Assembly (NCBI GenBank): GCA_026627305.1
Contig: JAPNVD010000007.1
Coordinates: forward strand, 1 to 64,000
From: Sulfolobaceae archaeon
GTDB taxonomy: Archaea; Thermoproteota; Thermoprotei_A; Sulfolobales; Sulfolobaceae
DNA length: 64,000 bases
Direction of reading: 5' to 3'
Of the stretch, positions 34,972 to 44,584 are shown one piece after another (within the stretch, counting starts at the first letter, position 1; each line of letters starts with the position of its first letter). The position numbers and the translations under genes were made by a program. The notes under the pieces were generated by a model. That model was not told the origin of the DNA and did no database searches. It saw only the letters and a program-made list of their open reading frames with translations.

Positions 34972-36798
34972 TTACGCGTACTCATTGAAGAGGATTAGAT
35001 CATAGACCATAGCGTATGCACTATAAGTCCCAGGACCAGTAACGTAGTTCCAGCCATAATGGGCTGGTGTAGGGTTAGCCCCAACAGTTATAGGTATCCA
35101 CGCCTTCATACCAGTAACCTCACCTGTTAGAGTATATATAACACCTGAATATGAAATGTGGTAAAGAGCGTAATTTAGAGCACCTAACCTTTGCCCTGTT
35201 AAGGATACCATAGCCGCTGTCATAGGTGCCGCACCACTAGTACCGTACCAGACGTATAGTTGACCCTGATATATAAGAGGTAAACCAAAACCAAATTCAG
35301 GTATGTTAAAGCCACCAGCACTAACGAATGCTATATCTGGGTAAGTCCTCGCAATTATAGGTGTAAACGGTATAACTGAAGTCAGCTCATAGCTCTGCAC
35401 AGGGAAGTATACACTAATACCTCCAGTACTGTAATCCCAACCGCTTATAGCTACTATTTGACCAGTGGAGTTTGCTGACAAAAATATACCTCCAACTGCT
35501 GTAACCAATGGGTCGGAAGCCGGATACCATATGGTGTTATAAACGTCGATTATAAAGTTGGGAGGAGGATGATCACTCTCAAACCCCCAATCTCCTGATG
35601 CAGCTAAAACTGATATCCCTTCAGCTGCAGCCTGCTCCAAAACCTGATGGATGAAGAGCAACATAGCAGGGTAGTAAGCGGCTAAGAACGATTCCGGTAA
35701 AGCTACGGATATAGATATCTCTGTGGGGTCTAGAACGTTAACCATGTAGTAAAGCTCGTACCAGTAGTTCAAGAGGTTACCAACCAACGGTGCACCGCCC
35801 ACATATCCATCACTGAACACCACATATAAATTAGAACCTGGAGAGAACGCTCCAGCCCATTCTGCATCTAATTCGTTCTCTGAGGACTGCCCACTAGAGG
35901 TTATATTACCAAAGGTAATTACATTAAAGCTACCAGTTCTCGAGATTCCGAATATATTCCAAAAGGCATAAACATCAGATATATTAATAAACGCTTCAGG
36001 TACACCTAAAATCGCTATAGTACTACCCTTGCCAGTATACCCCTCTCTATAAGCCTCTGTGAAGTTAAAGTAGTTCTGAATCGTTTCTGGCGTGATTAGA
36101 ACACTTGATACAAGCGAATCGCCAGCAGAGCTCTTTACAATAGAACTCTTCCAAGCAGCTACAATTGCAGGATATATATGCGGATCTATACTATTTAACC
36201 CCACCACTCCTAAGACGTACTCACCAACGTTGTAAGGTAATGATGCTGTAACATTATTGGCATAGTAATAGAAGGGCTGTATATTGACTATCCCTGGTAG
36301 TCCAAACCAAAAAATTGTATTAAAGGGATAGAAATAAATGTTAAGATATGTATTAAAGGCTCTCTCTATAGAGCTTGCAGTACCATTAAACACCAGTATT
36401 AAACCATCTGCGTACTCACCATCAAACGTTAAGCCATAAGATTCGAGATATGATATCAAGGATTGGATATAAGAGCTAGTGGGATAGAAGAGGGAATCAA
36501 AAGTTTCTGGGGACAACCACTTATGGAAATTCAATGGGCTTCCATACAAGCTAGCAAGAAGATCGTTAAGCCCAGAAGCGTTCCTAAAACTTAACAAAAC
36601 CGCTATATAGAGTTGAGTATTGGAGGGAAGGGGTTGGACAAATATTGAACCTGGCAGTATCGAATATTGAGGAGATGTGGTCTCTATATACACAAGAGAA
36701 GAACTACCCTGCGAATTCGCAATAGTTGGAAATACTAAAATAGAGAATAGTAGAAGTACTGCTATTACTATTATCGATTTGTATAATGGTTTATTCAT
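34972..36798 (-). CDS. secreted S53 acid protease, short form
   Basis: 608 residues from ATG 36798 (an upstream frame to 36855 lies beyond the TATA-like ATATAAAC at 36820-36827). Signal peptide (about 7-28), pro-kumamolisin domain (about 30-190), catalytic domain to the C-terminus. Triad: E307 and D311 (SENELDAEW), oxyanion D403 (ASGDWG), Ser521 (GTSGAAP). No C-terminal stalk or anchor, unlike the S53 protease at 2932, so it is likely freely secreted. Acid-stable peptidase digesting environmental protein. Confidence 0.88.
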   Translation of the reverse strand: MNKPLYKSIIVIAVLLLFSILVFPTIANSQGSSSLVYIETTSPQYSILPGSIFVQPLPSNTQLYIAVLLSFRNASGLNDLLASLYGSPLNFHKWLSPETFDSLFYPTSSYIQSLISYLESYGLTFDGEYADGLILVFNGTASSIERAFNTYLNIYFYPFNTIFWFGLPGIVNIQPFYYYANNVTASLPYNVGEYVLGVVGLNSIDPHIYPAIVAAWKSSIVKSSAGDSLVSSVLITPETIQNYFNFTEAYREGYTGKGSTIAILGVPEAFINISDVYAFWNIFGISRTGSFNVITFGNITSSGQSSENELDAEWAGAFSPGSNLYVVFSDGYVGGAPLVGNLLNYWYELYYMVNVLDPTEISISVALPESFLAAYYPAMLLFIHQVLEQAAAEGISVLAASGDWGFESDHPPPNFIIDVYNTIWYPASDPLVTAVGGIFLSANSTGQIVAISGWDYSTGGISVYFPVQSYELTSVIPFTPIIARTYPDIAFVSAGGFNIPEFGFGLPLIYQGQLYVWYGTSGAAPMTAAMVSLTGQRLGALNYALYHISYSGVIYTLTGEVTGMKAWIPITVGANPTPAHYGWNYVTGPGTYSAYAMVYDLILFNEYA

Positions 36799-36919
36799 AT
36801 GTATAAAAACCATATAAAAGTTTATATTTTTTATTAAACATCTCAACACATGCAAAATATGATAATAAAGAGAAATAGAGGAGGATAAAGGATTATTTAT
36901 TTATGTACACACGCTCTTC

Positions 36920-36948
36920 GCCCACTAACTTCTAAGAAGACAATGGGC
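36920..36948. other. two-step hairpin beside tRNA-Gly
   Basis: GCCCA (36920-36924) pairs with TGGGC (36944-36948) and CTTC (36929-36932) with GAAG (36936-36939), with a symmetrical 4-nt internal loop and TAA loop. It lies 10 bp from the 3' end of the tRNA-Gly gene. Could be a processing or termination structure or a small RNA. Confidence 0.35.
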
Positions 36949-36951
36949 ATT

Positions 36952-37033
<82 letters not shown>

Positions 37034-37223
37034 ATTATAACTGTAAGATTTTAGGTAAAAAAGATTATTGCATGAAAAACATAAATGAGGTAAAATCCTT
37101 GACCTTAAAATTCGATAAATTATCCCTATAAGATGATAAACACCATAGTAAAAGTATAATAATACCACACTGCCTAAATGTCAAGACAAAGCAGAGAGAA
37201 GAAACGAAATTAGAGGAGAAGGG

Positions 37224-37229
37224 AAAAAA
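37224..37229 (-). terminator. T-tract terminator after slaB
   Basis: Minus-strand run of six T (37229-37224), about 20 nt after the slaB stop. Archaeal polymerase terminates at such T-runs. Confidence 0.5.
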
Positions 37230-37247
37230 TAAGTTAACTTAAAGGGT

Positions 37248-38810
37248 TTACCTTATCTTTCTCATTACCATGACTAAGGCTACTACTGCTAAAACTAAGC
37301 CTATTATACCAACTGCTATAGCACCATAAACTACTGTACTCAGACTACTTATGTCACTCTTTAACGTGGCAACAGTACTGTTTAATCCACTGATCTTTGA
37401 ATTTATCGCACTAACATTGCTAGCTAGCTCTGAGCTTAGAGTCGAAACTTCACTATTTAGAGTACTTATCTCTGAGTTAATAGTAGCTATGTCGCTCCTT
37501 AAAGTGCTCACATTACTGCTTAGGCTATTGACCTCAGAAGTCAGCGAGCTCACTTCAGATGATAGACTGCTTACCTCGCTCGACAGAGTGGCTACAGTAC
37601 TGTTAACCTTAACCAGAGTTGAATTAATAGTTGTTAACTCGCTCTGCAATGTTGTAACCGCACTGCTCAATGAAGTAACTTCGGTGCTTAGCTGGGTTAA
37701 ACTGCTATTGAGTGACTTTATCAGGTTGTTTAAAGCTTGAATCTCAGCAGATAATTGAACTATTTCAGCAGTGTAGTTGGGATATGCTGTTATGTATAAG
37801 TATATAGTCTCTGACTGTCCGCTGTAGCTTGCAGTTATAGCTAACTCTCCAGTCACTGGATATATCGCTGAAACAGTGGGAACAGTAAACGTTAGGTTGT
37901 ATATCCCGTTAGCTCCAGTATAAGTTCCCGTTATTGTCTGAGTTGTACCTGCAATTTGTAGGGTTCCTAAAACAGTCGCTGTAGAAACTGGCATAGTTGC
38001 AAACAATACTTGTACTTGAACTGTCATAGAGCTTCCTTGAACAGTGCTAGCACCAAACAGTGTTGGTGAAAACTCCTCGAAGCCTGTATTAACACTACTA
38101 GAGTATACAGCATACATCATTACCTGTAGAGCTATCTTAGTCAACACTAAGGTCACTGGATAAGTACCTGGCTCTGTAGCGTTTATAACAGTGTAATTAC
38201 TCTCGTAACCCGATAGGCTTGCAGAAATGTTAAACACACTTTCGCCAGGTATCCAAGTTACAGTATATGTAACCATGCCACTGGAGTTAGTAGACAGAGT
38301 AGCTATCACTTGGTGTGAAGTAACGTTAGTGATGGTTACGGTAGCGCCAGATAATGGAACTCCAGTGTTGCTCTTAACGGTTATATCAAAGGTCACAGTG
38401 CCTGGCTTAAATACTACATATATAGATCCTGTGTAAGTCTGCGATACCTGAGATGTGCTCTCAACTATCACTGTAATGGTATACTGCCCTGCTGGGAACT
38501 TGGGATATGTAAATGTAAAGAGAGTACCTGTAAACCCACCTGTTGAGTTCGTCGTGAATGTATTTGTATATATTAATTTCCCTTGTGGATTATATACGTT
38601 AACTACTAACGTAGCGCTAGCAAGAGGTGTTACAACTGAAAGGACTAGAGGTTGTCCTTGCTGGTATACTTGGCCAGGCATTGATGGCTGATAAAACGTT
38701 ATTCCACCGCTAGTATAAGCTGCTAATGATACTATTCCAGCTGTTGCTAAAACACTAGTAATCACTAAAAACAAAAGACCAATTTTTTCAAACCCTTTAT
38801 TCCAACTCAT
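37248..38810 (-). CDS. slaB: S-layer stalk protein SlaB
   Basis: 520 residues from ATG 38810 (GTG 38822 possible). Signal peptide, about 330 residues of two or three beta-sandwich domains (SGGITFYQPSMPGQ then PLVLSVVTPLASATLVVNV), then a long heptad coiled coil (about 345-485) of Leu/Ser/Val repeats, and a C-terminal TM helix with a basic end (VMVMRKIR). This is the known SlaB plan: a membrane-anchored stalk that holds the SlaA lattice. Follows slaA by 67 nt. A GGGGTGTG stretch sits before the ATG. Confidence 0.9.
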   Translation of the reverse strand: MSWNKGFEKIGLLFLVITSVLATAGIVSLAAYTSGGITFYQPSMPGQVYQQGQPLVLSVVTPLASATLVVNVYNPQGKLIYTNTFTTNSTGGFTGTLFTFTYPKFPAGQYTITVIVESTSQVSQTYTGSIYVVFKPGTVTFDITVKSNTGVPLSGATVTITNVTSHQVIATLSTNSSGMVTYTVTWIPGESVFNISASLSGYESNYTVINATEPGTYPVTLVLTKIALQVMMYAVYSSSVNTGFEEFSPTLFGASTVQGSSMTVQVQVLFATMPVSTATVLGTLQIAGTTQTITGTYTGANGIYNLTFTVPTVSAIYPVTGELAITASYSGQSETIYLYITAYPNYTAEIVQLSAEIQALNNLIKSLNSSLTQLSTEVTSLSSAVTTLQSELTTINSTLVKVNSTVATLSSEVSSLSSEVSSLTSEVNSLSSNVSTLRSDIATINSEISTLNSEVSTLSSELASNVSAINSKISGLNSTVATLKSDISSLSTVVYGAIAVGIIGLVLAVVALVMVMRKIR

Positions 38811-38877
38811 AATACGACACACCCCAAATCACAACTTTTAAATAAAATAAAGTAAAAAAACATTTTCCTTATACCCT
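38811..38877 (-). promoter_or_regulatory. slaA-slaB junction: T-run plus possible slaB promoter
   Basis: Just after the slaA stop the minus strand has a run of seven T (about 38852-38858). Next comes TTTATTTAAAAG (about 38837-38848), TATA-like, about 27-30 nt from the slaB ATG. The pair would let most transcripts end after slaA and slaB be made separately. Confidence 0.4.
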
Positions 38878-41800
38878 TTAACCAACTATGGTTACGTTAG
38901 TTAAGATCAGAGTAGTTGGATATAGTGATAACGCTGGACCTCCAGCGTAAGGAACTACAACAGCCTCAACTGTGTATGTCCCAGGTGGTAATGCGGATAT
39001 CTGGCTTAACTGGACTGGCACTAGAACTGGATGGTTGGCAAGTAACTGTGGAGTTGGAACGACAGTCTGGAAGTTAATGACTAATGGTACTCCAGTAGTA
39101 TCGTTAACACCAGACCTTATCACAGTCTCGATGTAGAACACATATGTGTAGTTAATTGTGCTAGTGACATTTAGTGTTATGTACTCAGACGAGGCACTTA
39201 ACGTTATTGGCGTAGTCACATAGTAGTAGTTAACGTACGCGCTTACTGGAGGTATGTATACACCGTAATAGGTTATCCTGAATGGCCTTAATAATGCCGG
39301 CATTAAGTAAGTCTTGGCTGTAGCTTGAGCTCCGGTAACAGGATCTTTAACAGTGACTAGCACCGTAGCATTGTATGCTGGGATAACAGTAACGCCACTA
39401 GTCGATAGCACACCAGCTGACACATAATCAATTGCAGGACCAAGACTAACAGTGACTCCGTTAGCTAATGTTATAGTTAAATTACCAGGTATTACAACAC
39501 CACTGGACGTTATCTGTCCTGGAGTAACTCTGAATGTCAATACAGCACCAGTGAAGTTAACATTACCTGGAGCCACTTCAGGTATCTTAGGTAACACATT
39601 TCCAGGGGTAACATTGACTATCTTACCATTAACGTATACTACAGTATCAGTGCCGTTAAATACTATCATAGACTCGTTCATGTAGTGTCCAACTATGGTC
39701 ACATTAACTTCGTCTAGTGATTGTATTATTGCTGGGTTAGCTGTCGATAACGCTACATCCCTTATAGTTATAGTTGGGTTAGTTACAACTTTATAAGCTA
39801 ACTCAACAGGCACTCCCTGAGTAGCACTTATGTACTTAGCTGTTAACACAAACGCTACAGTGCCTGGAACTTGGGCAACAAACTCTGGTCCGGTTGGTAA
39901 CACAAACTTTGCAGTTGCGTATGCATAAGTATTTGTGAACACATCATATGCAGTAACGTTAAGTACTGAGCCGTTGAGCTGAGATATGCTGGTTAGATGT
40001 AGCACCTTCATTAATCCACTTACGCTTATGAACGTGTAGTAGGAACCACTGCATGAGCTTACCTCAGTTAAAGATGGCACCTCAAATATTAAGGGTATCG
40101 TAGTAGCATTAAGTGGAATAGTCACCATAGTGCCGTTTGTGAACGTTATTGTTATTGAAGTTATGTTACCGAAGTATAGTGTTGGATAATTGCTAGGTAT
40201 TAATCCAGGATGAGCAGTTACAGCAGATATTGATAGTGAAGCTGGAGCAGGCTGAGCCCAGTATCCCTCTACTAGGGTTAGGTTCACATCAGTGGTATTG
40301 GTTAGAGGAACAACTGATGGAGTCAATATTGCTGAGAAGGTGGTTGATGGTAGTGTGAATGAATAGCTGGCCTTGTAATATCCTAAGTAGCCATAGTAGT
40401 ACCTTATTGCGTAGTCACCTGAATAGTATATAACGGTTACAGTAGTTCCAATAACTTCACTTGGTGGTATTTCTATGACCAAACTATTGTAATCGTTCCC
40501 ATAAGCAGGCATTACACTGAATGTATTACTATAGCTAATCATAAATGTCATGTTGTATAGACTTGTTCCAACGTTTGGCAATATAGTCGCATTATTCGCA
40601 TCAGCATAAATAATCATTTCTTGCCCACTACCCGTCATAACTGAGATTATAACGCCATAACTGGGTAGTAAGCCTGACATCTGCTCAGAGTTCCAGTTGG
40701 AAGCAACGCTACTGTTGAATACCTTATATCCAGCTATTGATGATGGTAGAGTAGATGTCGAAACATTAACGCCTTCATATGCTTTTGTACCATATACTAC
40801 AGTTGCATTAGTTATATAGAACTGACCATTACCGTTATCTAAAGCATCATCAGGAGAGTTAAATACTACCCAGTCTGGTAGTCCACACGCTAAGGCATTT
40901 GGAGACTGTAAACCACTTCCCTCTATCGATACCTTACCTACATAGGCAGTGAATGTTGCAGTATTTATTGAAAGTACAGCAGTAGTATTATCCCAAGCAG
41001 TCACGTAAACTGTTGTCCTGTTAGCCCACAATCCTAGCTCTATTAGAGCTAAATATGCTAAGCCTATTTGCTGAACTAAATTAAACGCTAAAGGTACAGA
41101 TATAGTTACAGGTCCAGAGGTACCAGTACCGGGTATAACGTTAGTGGATACTGATAAGAAGTAAGGAACTAGGAATGGTGACGATGCATCTAATGTAAGA
41201 ATCCCTTTGTAAGTTGTCACAGAGCCAGTTCCAGGCCATATGTAAACTGATACCGTTGCTACTCCACTCTTGTATGTATAATTAGCATTGGCAGTAAAGA
41301 ACGTTATTGCGGTACCATTCAAGAACGGATAAGCTGGAGTTAATGCAACAAATGTGAAGTTGGTCGTCATAGCCTTACTTGTTAATAGCGGATAGTTAAG
41401 GACTAGACCAGCCACATATGCTGTTGCACTTGCAGTTGTGGAGCTCTCGATGTTAGCTTTTAACATAAGTGAAGATGATGCTTGAGCAGATATGTTTGAC
41501 GGTGGTGTAGTGAGTATAAAGGTATTGAAATATGGTGAAATACCAGTTGCTTTAACATTCTCGAAAGCTGATGCTCTAATAGTTGAGGTTAAGCTCGTTA
41601 TGGGTAATGCAGATGTAAACATCAATTTAACAGTTGCCATTAGTGTGGTTCCAACATATATTTTCAATAGCAGGTAACCATAGCTAACATAATTACCTAA
41701 AGCTACGGCAGTTATTTGCTTTACTACTGAAGTAGAGTTTAATAACGCACCTGTAATATTTTCACTTGACTTGTTAGCGGAGAATGCTATAATGTAAACA

Positions 41801-42885
41801 TTTCCACCTACATTTGTACTGACCATCGTTTTATTACCGTTCACATACATAGATAACGCATTTATTACTGTCCCATTGGGATAAGTTACGTTAAAGTATA
41901 GAGGTTTATTATACGGTAATATTAGACCTTCAACTGGATAGAAACCATTGTAGAAGTCAACAGTTGGTATATATAGTGTACCACTGTGGAAGGAATAGTA
42001 GTTGAAGTCTGTTAAGTTAGCTGCCTGAGCGAACTTAATTGTCTCAGGACCTGGTGTAGTATAAGTTAAGTTGAAGGCAAATAGATAAGGTCCTGTTCCT
42101 GTTAACGCATAGTCAAGTAGTGTTACATTTATCGCACTCCTTCCAACACCTATAGGCTGACTATTAAATACAGGGTTATAGATTTTAGAGATCTCAAAAG
42201 GTGCTATAACTGTCACAATGCCTGACTGCTGAGAACCTACAGCGGATGCAGGTGAAGTTATCTCTTGCATTGTTATAATAACCTCATATTTAAGTACTGT
42301 TTGTGGACTTGTTAATAATGTTGAAACTGGTATACCATTAAATGTTTGAGTGCCAACAGTTGCACCATCATAGTACAATTCTTCCATAGGTAGTATTCCT
42401 AAAGTGCCAGTGGTGGGTACAGTCTTATTGTAATAATTAACTACAATACCTAGGTTCATTCCTAAATCTTGCTCTAATGTCGCTAGTGAGACAGATGAAG
42501 GACTGCTAATTCCATAACTTACTAGGAAGAATACTGATTTTAACGCTGAACTATAGAATCCGTATGTTGCTACCTCACTAGCTGTTAAATAAGTCAAGAA
42601 AGTTTGAGAGCCATCAGAAAATGTTAATGAGGTATTACTAAGGAATAAAGTGTTACCGAGTAATTCTGTTATGTTATAATGATATGCAGCTAATATAGTA
42701 GACACATTAATACCAACTAAAAATGCTGGATAGCTTGTTAAGGAAGTTCCTAGTGAGTATATGAACACATTAGCATCCTTAGGAACCGCTGCTTGTGTTG
42801 GTGTTATTAAAGTTGGATATACTCCAATTAGGATTGAAGCAAGGAAGAGAATAGATAGGATTAAACCAATTGTTTGCTTATTCAT
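38878..42885 (-). CDS. slaA: major S-layer protein SlaA
   Basis: 1335 residues from ATG 42885. The longer frame from 42915 is rejected because the TATA box at about 42921-42930 predicts transcription to begin near 42899, leaving a short leader with a GTGA ribosome site. Signal peptide (about 5-30, ending PTQA), then all-beta, Ser/Thr/Val/Tyr-rich, very low in Lys, Arg and Cys, with abundant N-glycosylation sequons. No TM anchor: SlaA forms the outer canopy held by SlaB. Length is between those I recall for S. solfataricus and S. acidocaldarius. Adjacency to slaB makes the call firm. Confidence 0.92.
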   Translation of the reverse strand: MNKQTIGLILSILFLASILIGVYPTLITPTQAAVPKDANVFIYSLGTSLTSYPAFLVGINVSTILAAYHYNITELLGNTLFLSNTSLTFSDGSQTFLTYLTASEVATYGFYSSALKSVFFLVSYGISSPSSVSLATLEQDLGMNLGIVVNYYNKTVPTTGTLGILPMEELYYDGATVGTQTFNGIPVSTLLTSPQTVLKYEVIITMQEITSPASAVGSQQSGIVTVIAPFEISKIYNPVFNSQPIGVGRSAINVTLLDYALTGTGPYLFAFNLTYTTPGPETIKFAQAANLTDFNYYSFHSGTLYIPTVDFYNGFYPVEGLILPYNKPLYFNVTYPNGTVINALSMYVNGNKTMVSTNVGGNVYIIAFSANKSSENITGALLNSTSVVKQITAVALGNYVSYGYLLLKIYVGTTLMATVKLMFTSALPITSLTSTIRASAFENVKATGISPYFNTFILTTPPSNISAQASSSLMLKANIESSTTASATAYVAGLVLNYPLLTSKAMTTNFTFVALTPAYPFLNGTAITFFTANANYTYKSGVATVSVYIWPGTGSVTTYKGILTLDASSPFLVPYFLSVSTNVIPGTGTSGPVTISVPLAFNLVQQIGLAYLALIELGLWANRTTVYVTAWDNTTAVLSINTATFTAYVGKVSIEGSGLQSPNALACGLPDWVVFNSPDDALDNGNGQFYITNATVVYGTKAYEGVNVSTSTLPSSIAGYKVFNSSVASNWNSEQMSGLLPSYGVIISVMTGSGQEMIIYADANNATILPNVGTSLYNMTFMISYSNTFSVMPAYGNDYNSLVIEIPPSEVIGTTVTVIYYSGDYAIRYYYGYLGYYKASYSFTLPSTTFSAILTPSVVPLTNTTDVNLTLVEGYWAQPAPASLSISAVTAHPGLIPSNYPTLYFGNITSITITFTNGTMVTIPLNATTIPLIFEVPSLTEVSSCSGSYYTFISVSGLMKVLHLTSISQLNGSVLNVTAYDVFTNTYAYATAKFVLPTGPEFVAQVPGTVAFVLTAKYISATQGVPVELAYKVVTNPTITIRDVALSTANPAIIQSLDEVNVTIVGHYMNESMIVFNGTDTVVYVNGKIVNVTPGNVLPKIPEVAPGNVNFTGAVLTFRVTPGQITSSGVVIPGNLTITLANGVTVSLGPAIDYVSAGVLSTSGVTVIPAYNATVLVTVKDPVTGAQATAKTYLMPALLRPFRITYYGVYIPPVSAYVNYYYVTTPITLSASSEYITLNVTSTINYTYVFYIETVIRSGVNDTTGVPLVINFQTVVPTPQLLANHPVLVPVQLSQISALPPGTYTVEAVVVPYAGGPALSLYPTTLILTNVTIVG

Positions 42886-42920
42886 GGACTTCACTTCTGG
42901 AGTAGTACTAAGCAATAAAG

Positions 42921-42930
42921 ATATAAAAAG
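42921..42930 (-). promoter_or_regulatory. TATA box of slaA
   Basis: Minus-strand CTTTTTATAT, centred about 26 nt before the predicted start of transcription near 42899. The leader of about 14 nt contains GTGA 8 nt before ATG 42885, so slaA appears to have an SD-led rather than leaderless mRNA. Confidence 0.6.
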
Positions 42931-42990
42931 TGTTTGTCTCCAAATGTCTACTATGATTTTAACGAAAAATTGAAAGTATTACGCGATTAC

Positions 42991-42996
42991 AAAAAA
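42991..42996 (-). terminator. T-tract terminator after the Thr-rich protein gene
   Basis: Six T on the minus strand about 17 nt after the stop at 43013 and about 110 nt before slaA. It separates this gene from the slaAB unit. Confidence 0.5.
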
Positions 42997-43012
42997 TCTC
43001 TTTAACTTGAAA

Positions 43013-44518
43013 TTATTTCCTTAAGGCTAAGTATACAACCAGGGCTATTAACACTATGATAACCGCGATGAAGCCTATCAGCTCTGTAGTGGGCATCACT
43101 GAGACAGTAGTTGTGCTGACAACCGTTGAAGTAAGAGTTGATACAATGGTTGAGACTATTGTAGATACTGTGGTTATCACACTTGTCACCACTGAAGTTA
43201 CAGTGGAAACTACTGAGGTTGTAGAAGTTGAAGTAACAGTTGAAGTAACAGTAGTGGTGCTCACTGTTGTCACGGTAGTTGTCGAAGTAGTAGTTGAAGT
43301 AACAGTAGTTGTTGTAGGTGTTGAGGTAGTAGTCGTAGTGGATGATGTTGTAGTAGTTGTTGAAGTCGTGGACGTGGTTGTAGTAGTAGTCACTGGCTCG
43401 TTAAGCCACCCGGTGCTCACAGTACCTGTAGGTGTAGTTATGCTTACGAGTATAGAGAAGTTACCTCCAAATGACGGCTCTGGGATCTCGACTTCAACCC
43501 AATTGTTTCCCATAGCCATTTCATAGCCTTGTGCTTGACCATAATACTGGACGTAAGAAGAGACGCCCTGTAAGGTCACTGATGCAGTTTGGTTACCGAT
43601 AGATAGCGTCAGCTGTGCTGTCTCGCTCCCATAGGGTGCTAGTTCAATAGTGTAAGAGTTTTGGATAGAGAATGGATAGCTTACTATTATGAATGATTTC
43701 CCGCCAATAGTCTGGAACTCGACGTTTATGCCATTAGCTGAGAATTTTGCTGGTGAAGGAAGTGAGCCCGTAAGGCCATAGCTTATGTTAAACAATAAGA
43801 GTCTACCAACGAAGCCAACGTAAACCTCTTGTAGCTTTCCTGAGACCACAGTGGTGTTTATGGCCTCGAAGGTGAAGTAGTAATAGTATAGCCCTTGAGG
43901 TTCCCCTGATGGGACATAGAGGTCTACCGAAAGCCCTTCTGCTGTGGAGTTTATAGGTTGGCTAAACACTGCTGGCATCGATATCCCTGCCTTTTCATAT
44001 AGGCTCTGCCTAGCCACTCCTTGGGTTACGGTTGTTGATGTTAGGGTAGAGTGTGGGGGGAACTGGAAGGTGAGGTACCCCCTTATATCATAATAGTTCC
44101 CTGGCTGTAGGTTATATACAGTGGAGTTGAACAACGTTCTCAGCGTCAGTATCTGAGGTGAGAAAGTGACGTTTACAGTTAGCGTCTGGCTACCTAAGGC
44201 TATAGTGTTCACCCCTTGGTTTAATGTTACGTTAATAGCCTGATAGGAGTAGGGTTGTGCAGTTACAGGATATGTACCAGAGGTAGCTCCTGAAATAGTT
44301 ATTGTGCCTGAGGACGGTGATGGGTTGTTGTTGACTACGTAAACTGTGAACTTAGCTGTTGAAGTGTTAGTTGGTAAAGTTATTGTTATCCCTGAAGGGA
44401 CTAACTCTAGGCTTATGCTCTGCTGTGATTTAAGCGTTGGGGAATAAAATGCTAGGGATAACAAAAAGAGTAATAGGAAAGTAAATACTATGGAAGCCCT
44501 TTTAACCTTATTATACAA
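43013..44518 (-). CDS. Thr-rich membrane-anchored surface protein beside slaAB
   Basis: 501 residues, TTG start supported by a strong SD (AGGTGA, 44521-44528) 3 nt upstream of the codon region and a TATA-like TTTATAC (about 44553-44559). Signal peptide (7-30), about 340 residues of beta-rich ectodomain, a Thr/Ser-rich segment (about 380-410) that is probably a glycosylated stalk, a Val/Thr/Ser alternating segment (about 415-470), and a C-terminal TM helix ending YLALRK. No coiled coil, so it is not SlaB. No family recognised; possibly an accessory S-layer component. Confidence 0.75.
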   Translation of the reverse strand: MYNKVKRASIVFTFLLLFLLSLAFYSPTLKSQQSISLELVPSGITITLPTNTSTAKFTVYVVNNNPSPSSGTITISGATSGTYPVTAQPYSYQAINVTLNQGVNTIALGSQTLTVNVTFSPQILTLRTLFNSTVYNLQPGNYYDIRGYLTFQFPPHSTLTSTTVTQGVARQSLYEKAGISMPAVFSQPINSTAEGLSVDLYVPSGEPQGLYYYYFTFEAINTTVVSGKLQEVYVGFVGRLLLFNISYGLTGSLPSPAKFSANGINVEFQTIGGKSFIIVSYPFSIQNSYTIELAPYGSETAQLTLSIGNQTASVTLQGVSSYVQYYGQAQGYEMAMGNNWVEVEIPEPSFGGNFSILVSITTPTGTVSTGWLNEPVTTTTTTSTTSTTTTTSSTTTTTSTPTTTTVTSTTTSTTTVTTVSTTTVTSTVTSTSTTSVVSTVTSVVTSVITTVSTIVSTIVSTLTSTVVSTTTVSVMPTTELIGFIAVIIVLIALVVYLALRK

Positions 44519-44584
44519 AATCTCACCTTATAGTCTTTAGCACAGTTTCTATGTATAAATGCTTTTTCTACTGTAATACCTTCG

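Noticed and set aside
43056-43526. 156-codon plus-strand frame rich in Val and Thr
   Set aside because: It is the antisense image of the Thr/Ser-rich stalk codons of the protein at 43013-44518. The opposite frame has a signal peptide, domains and a TM anchor.
43013-44518. Assigning this gene as SlaB
   Set aside because: It has a Thr-rich stalk but no coiled coil. The gene at 37248-38810 has the full SlaB plan and follows slaA.
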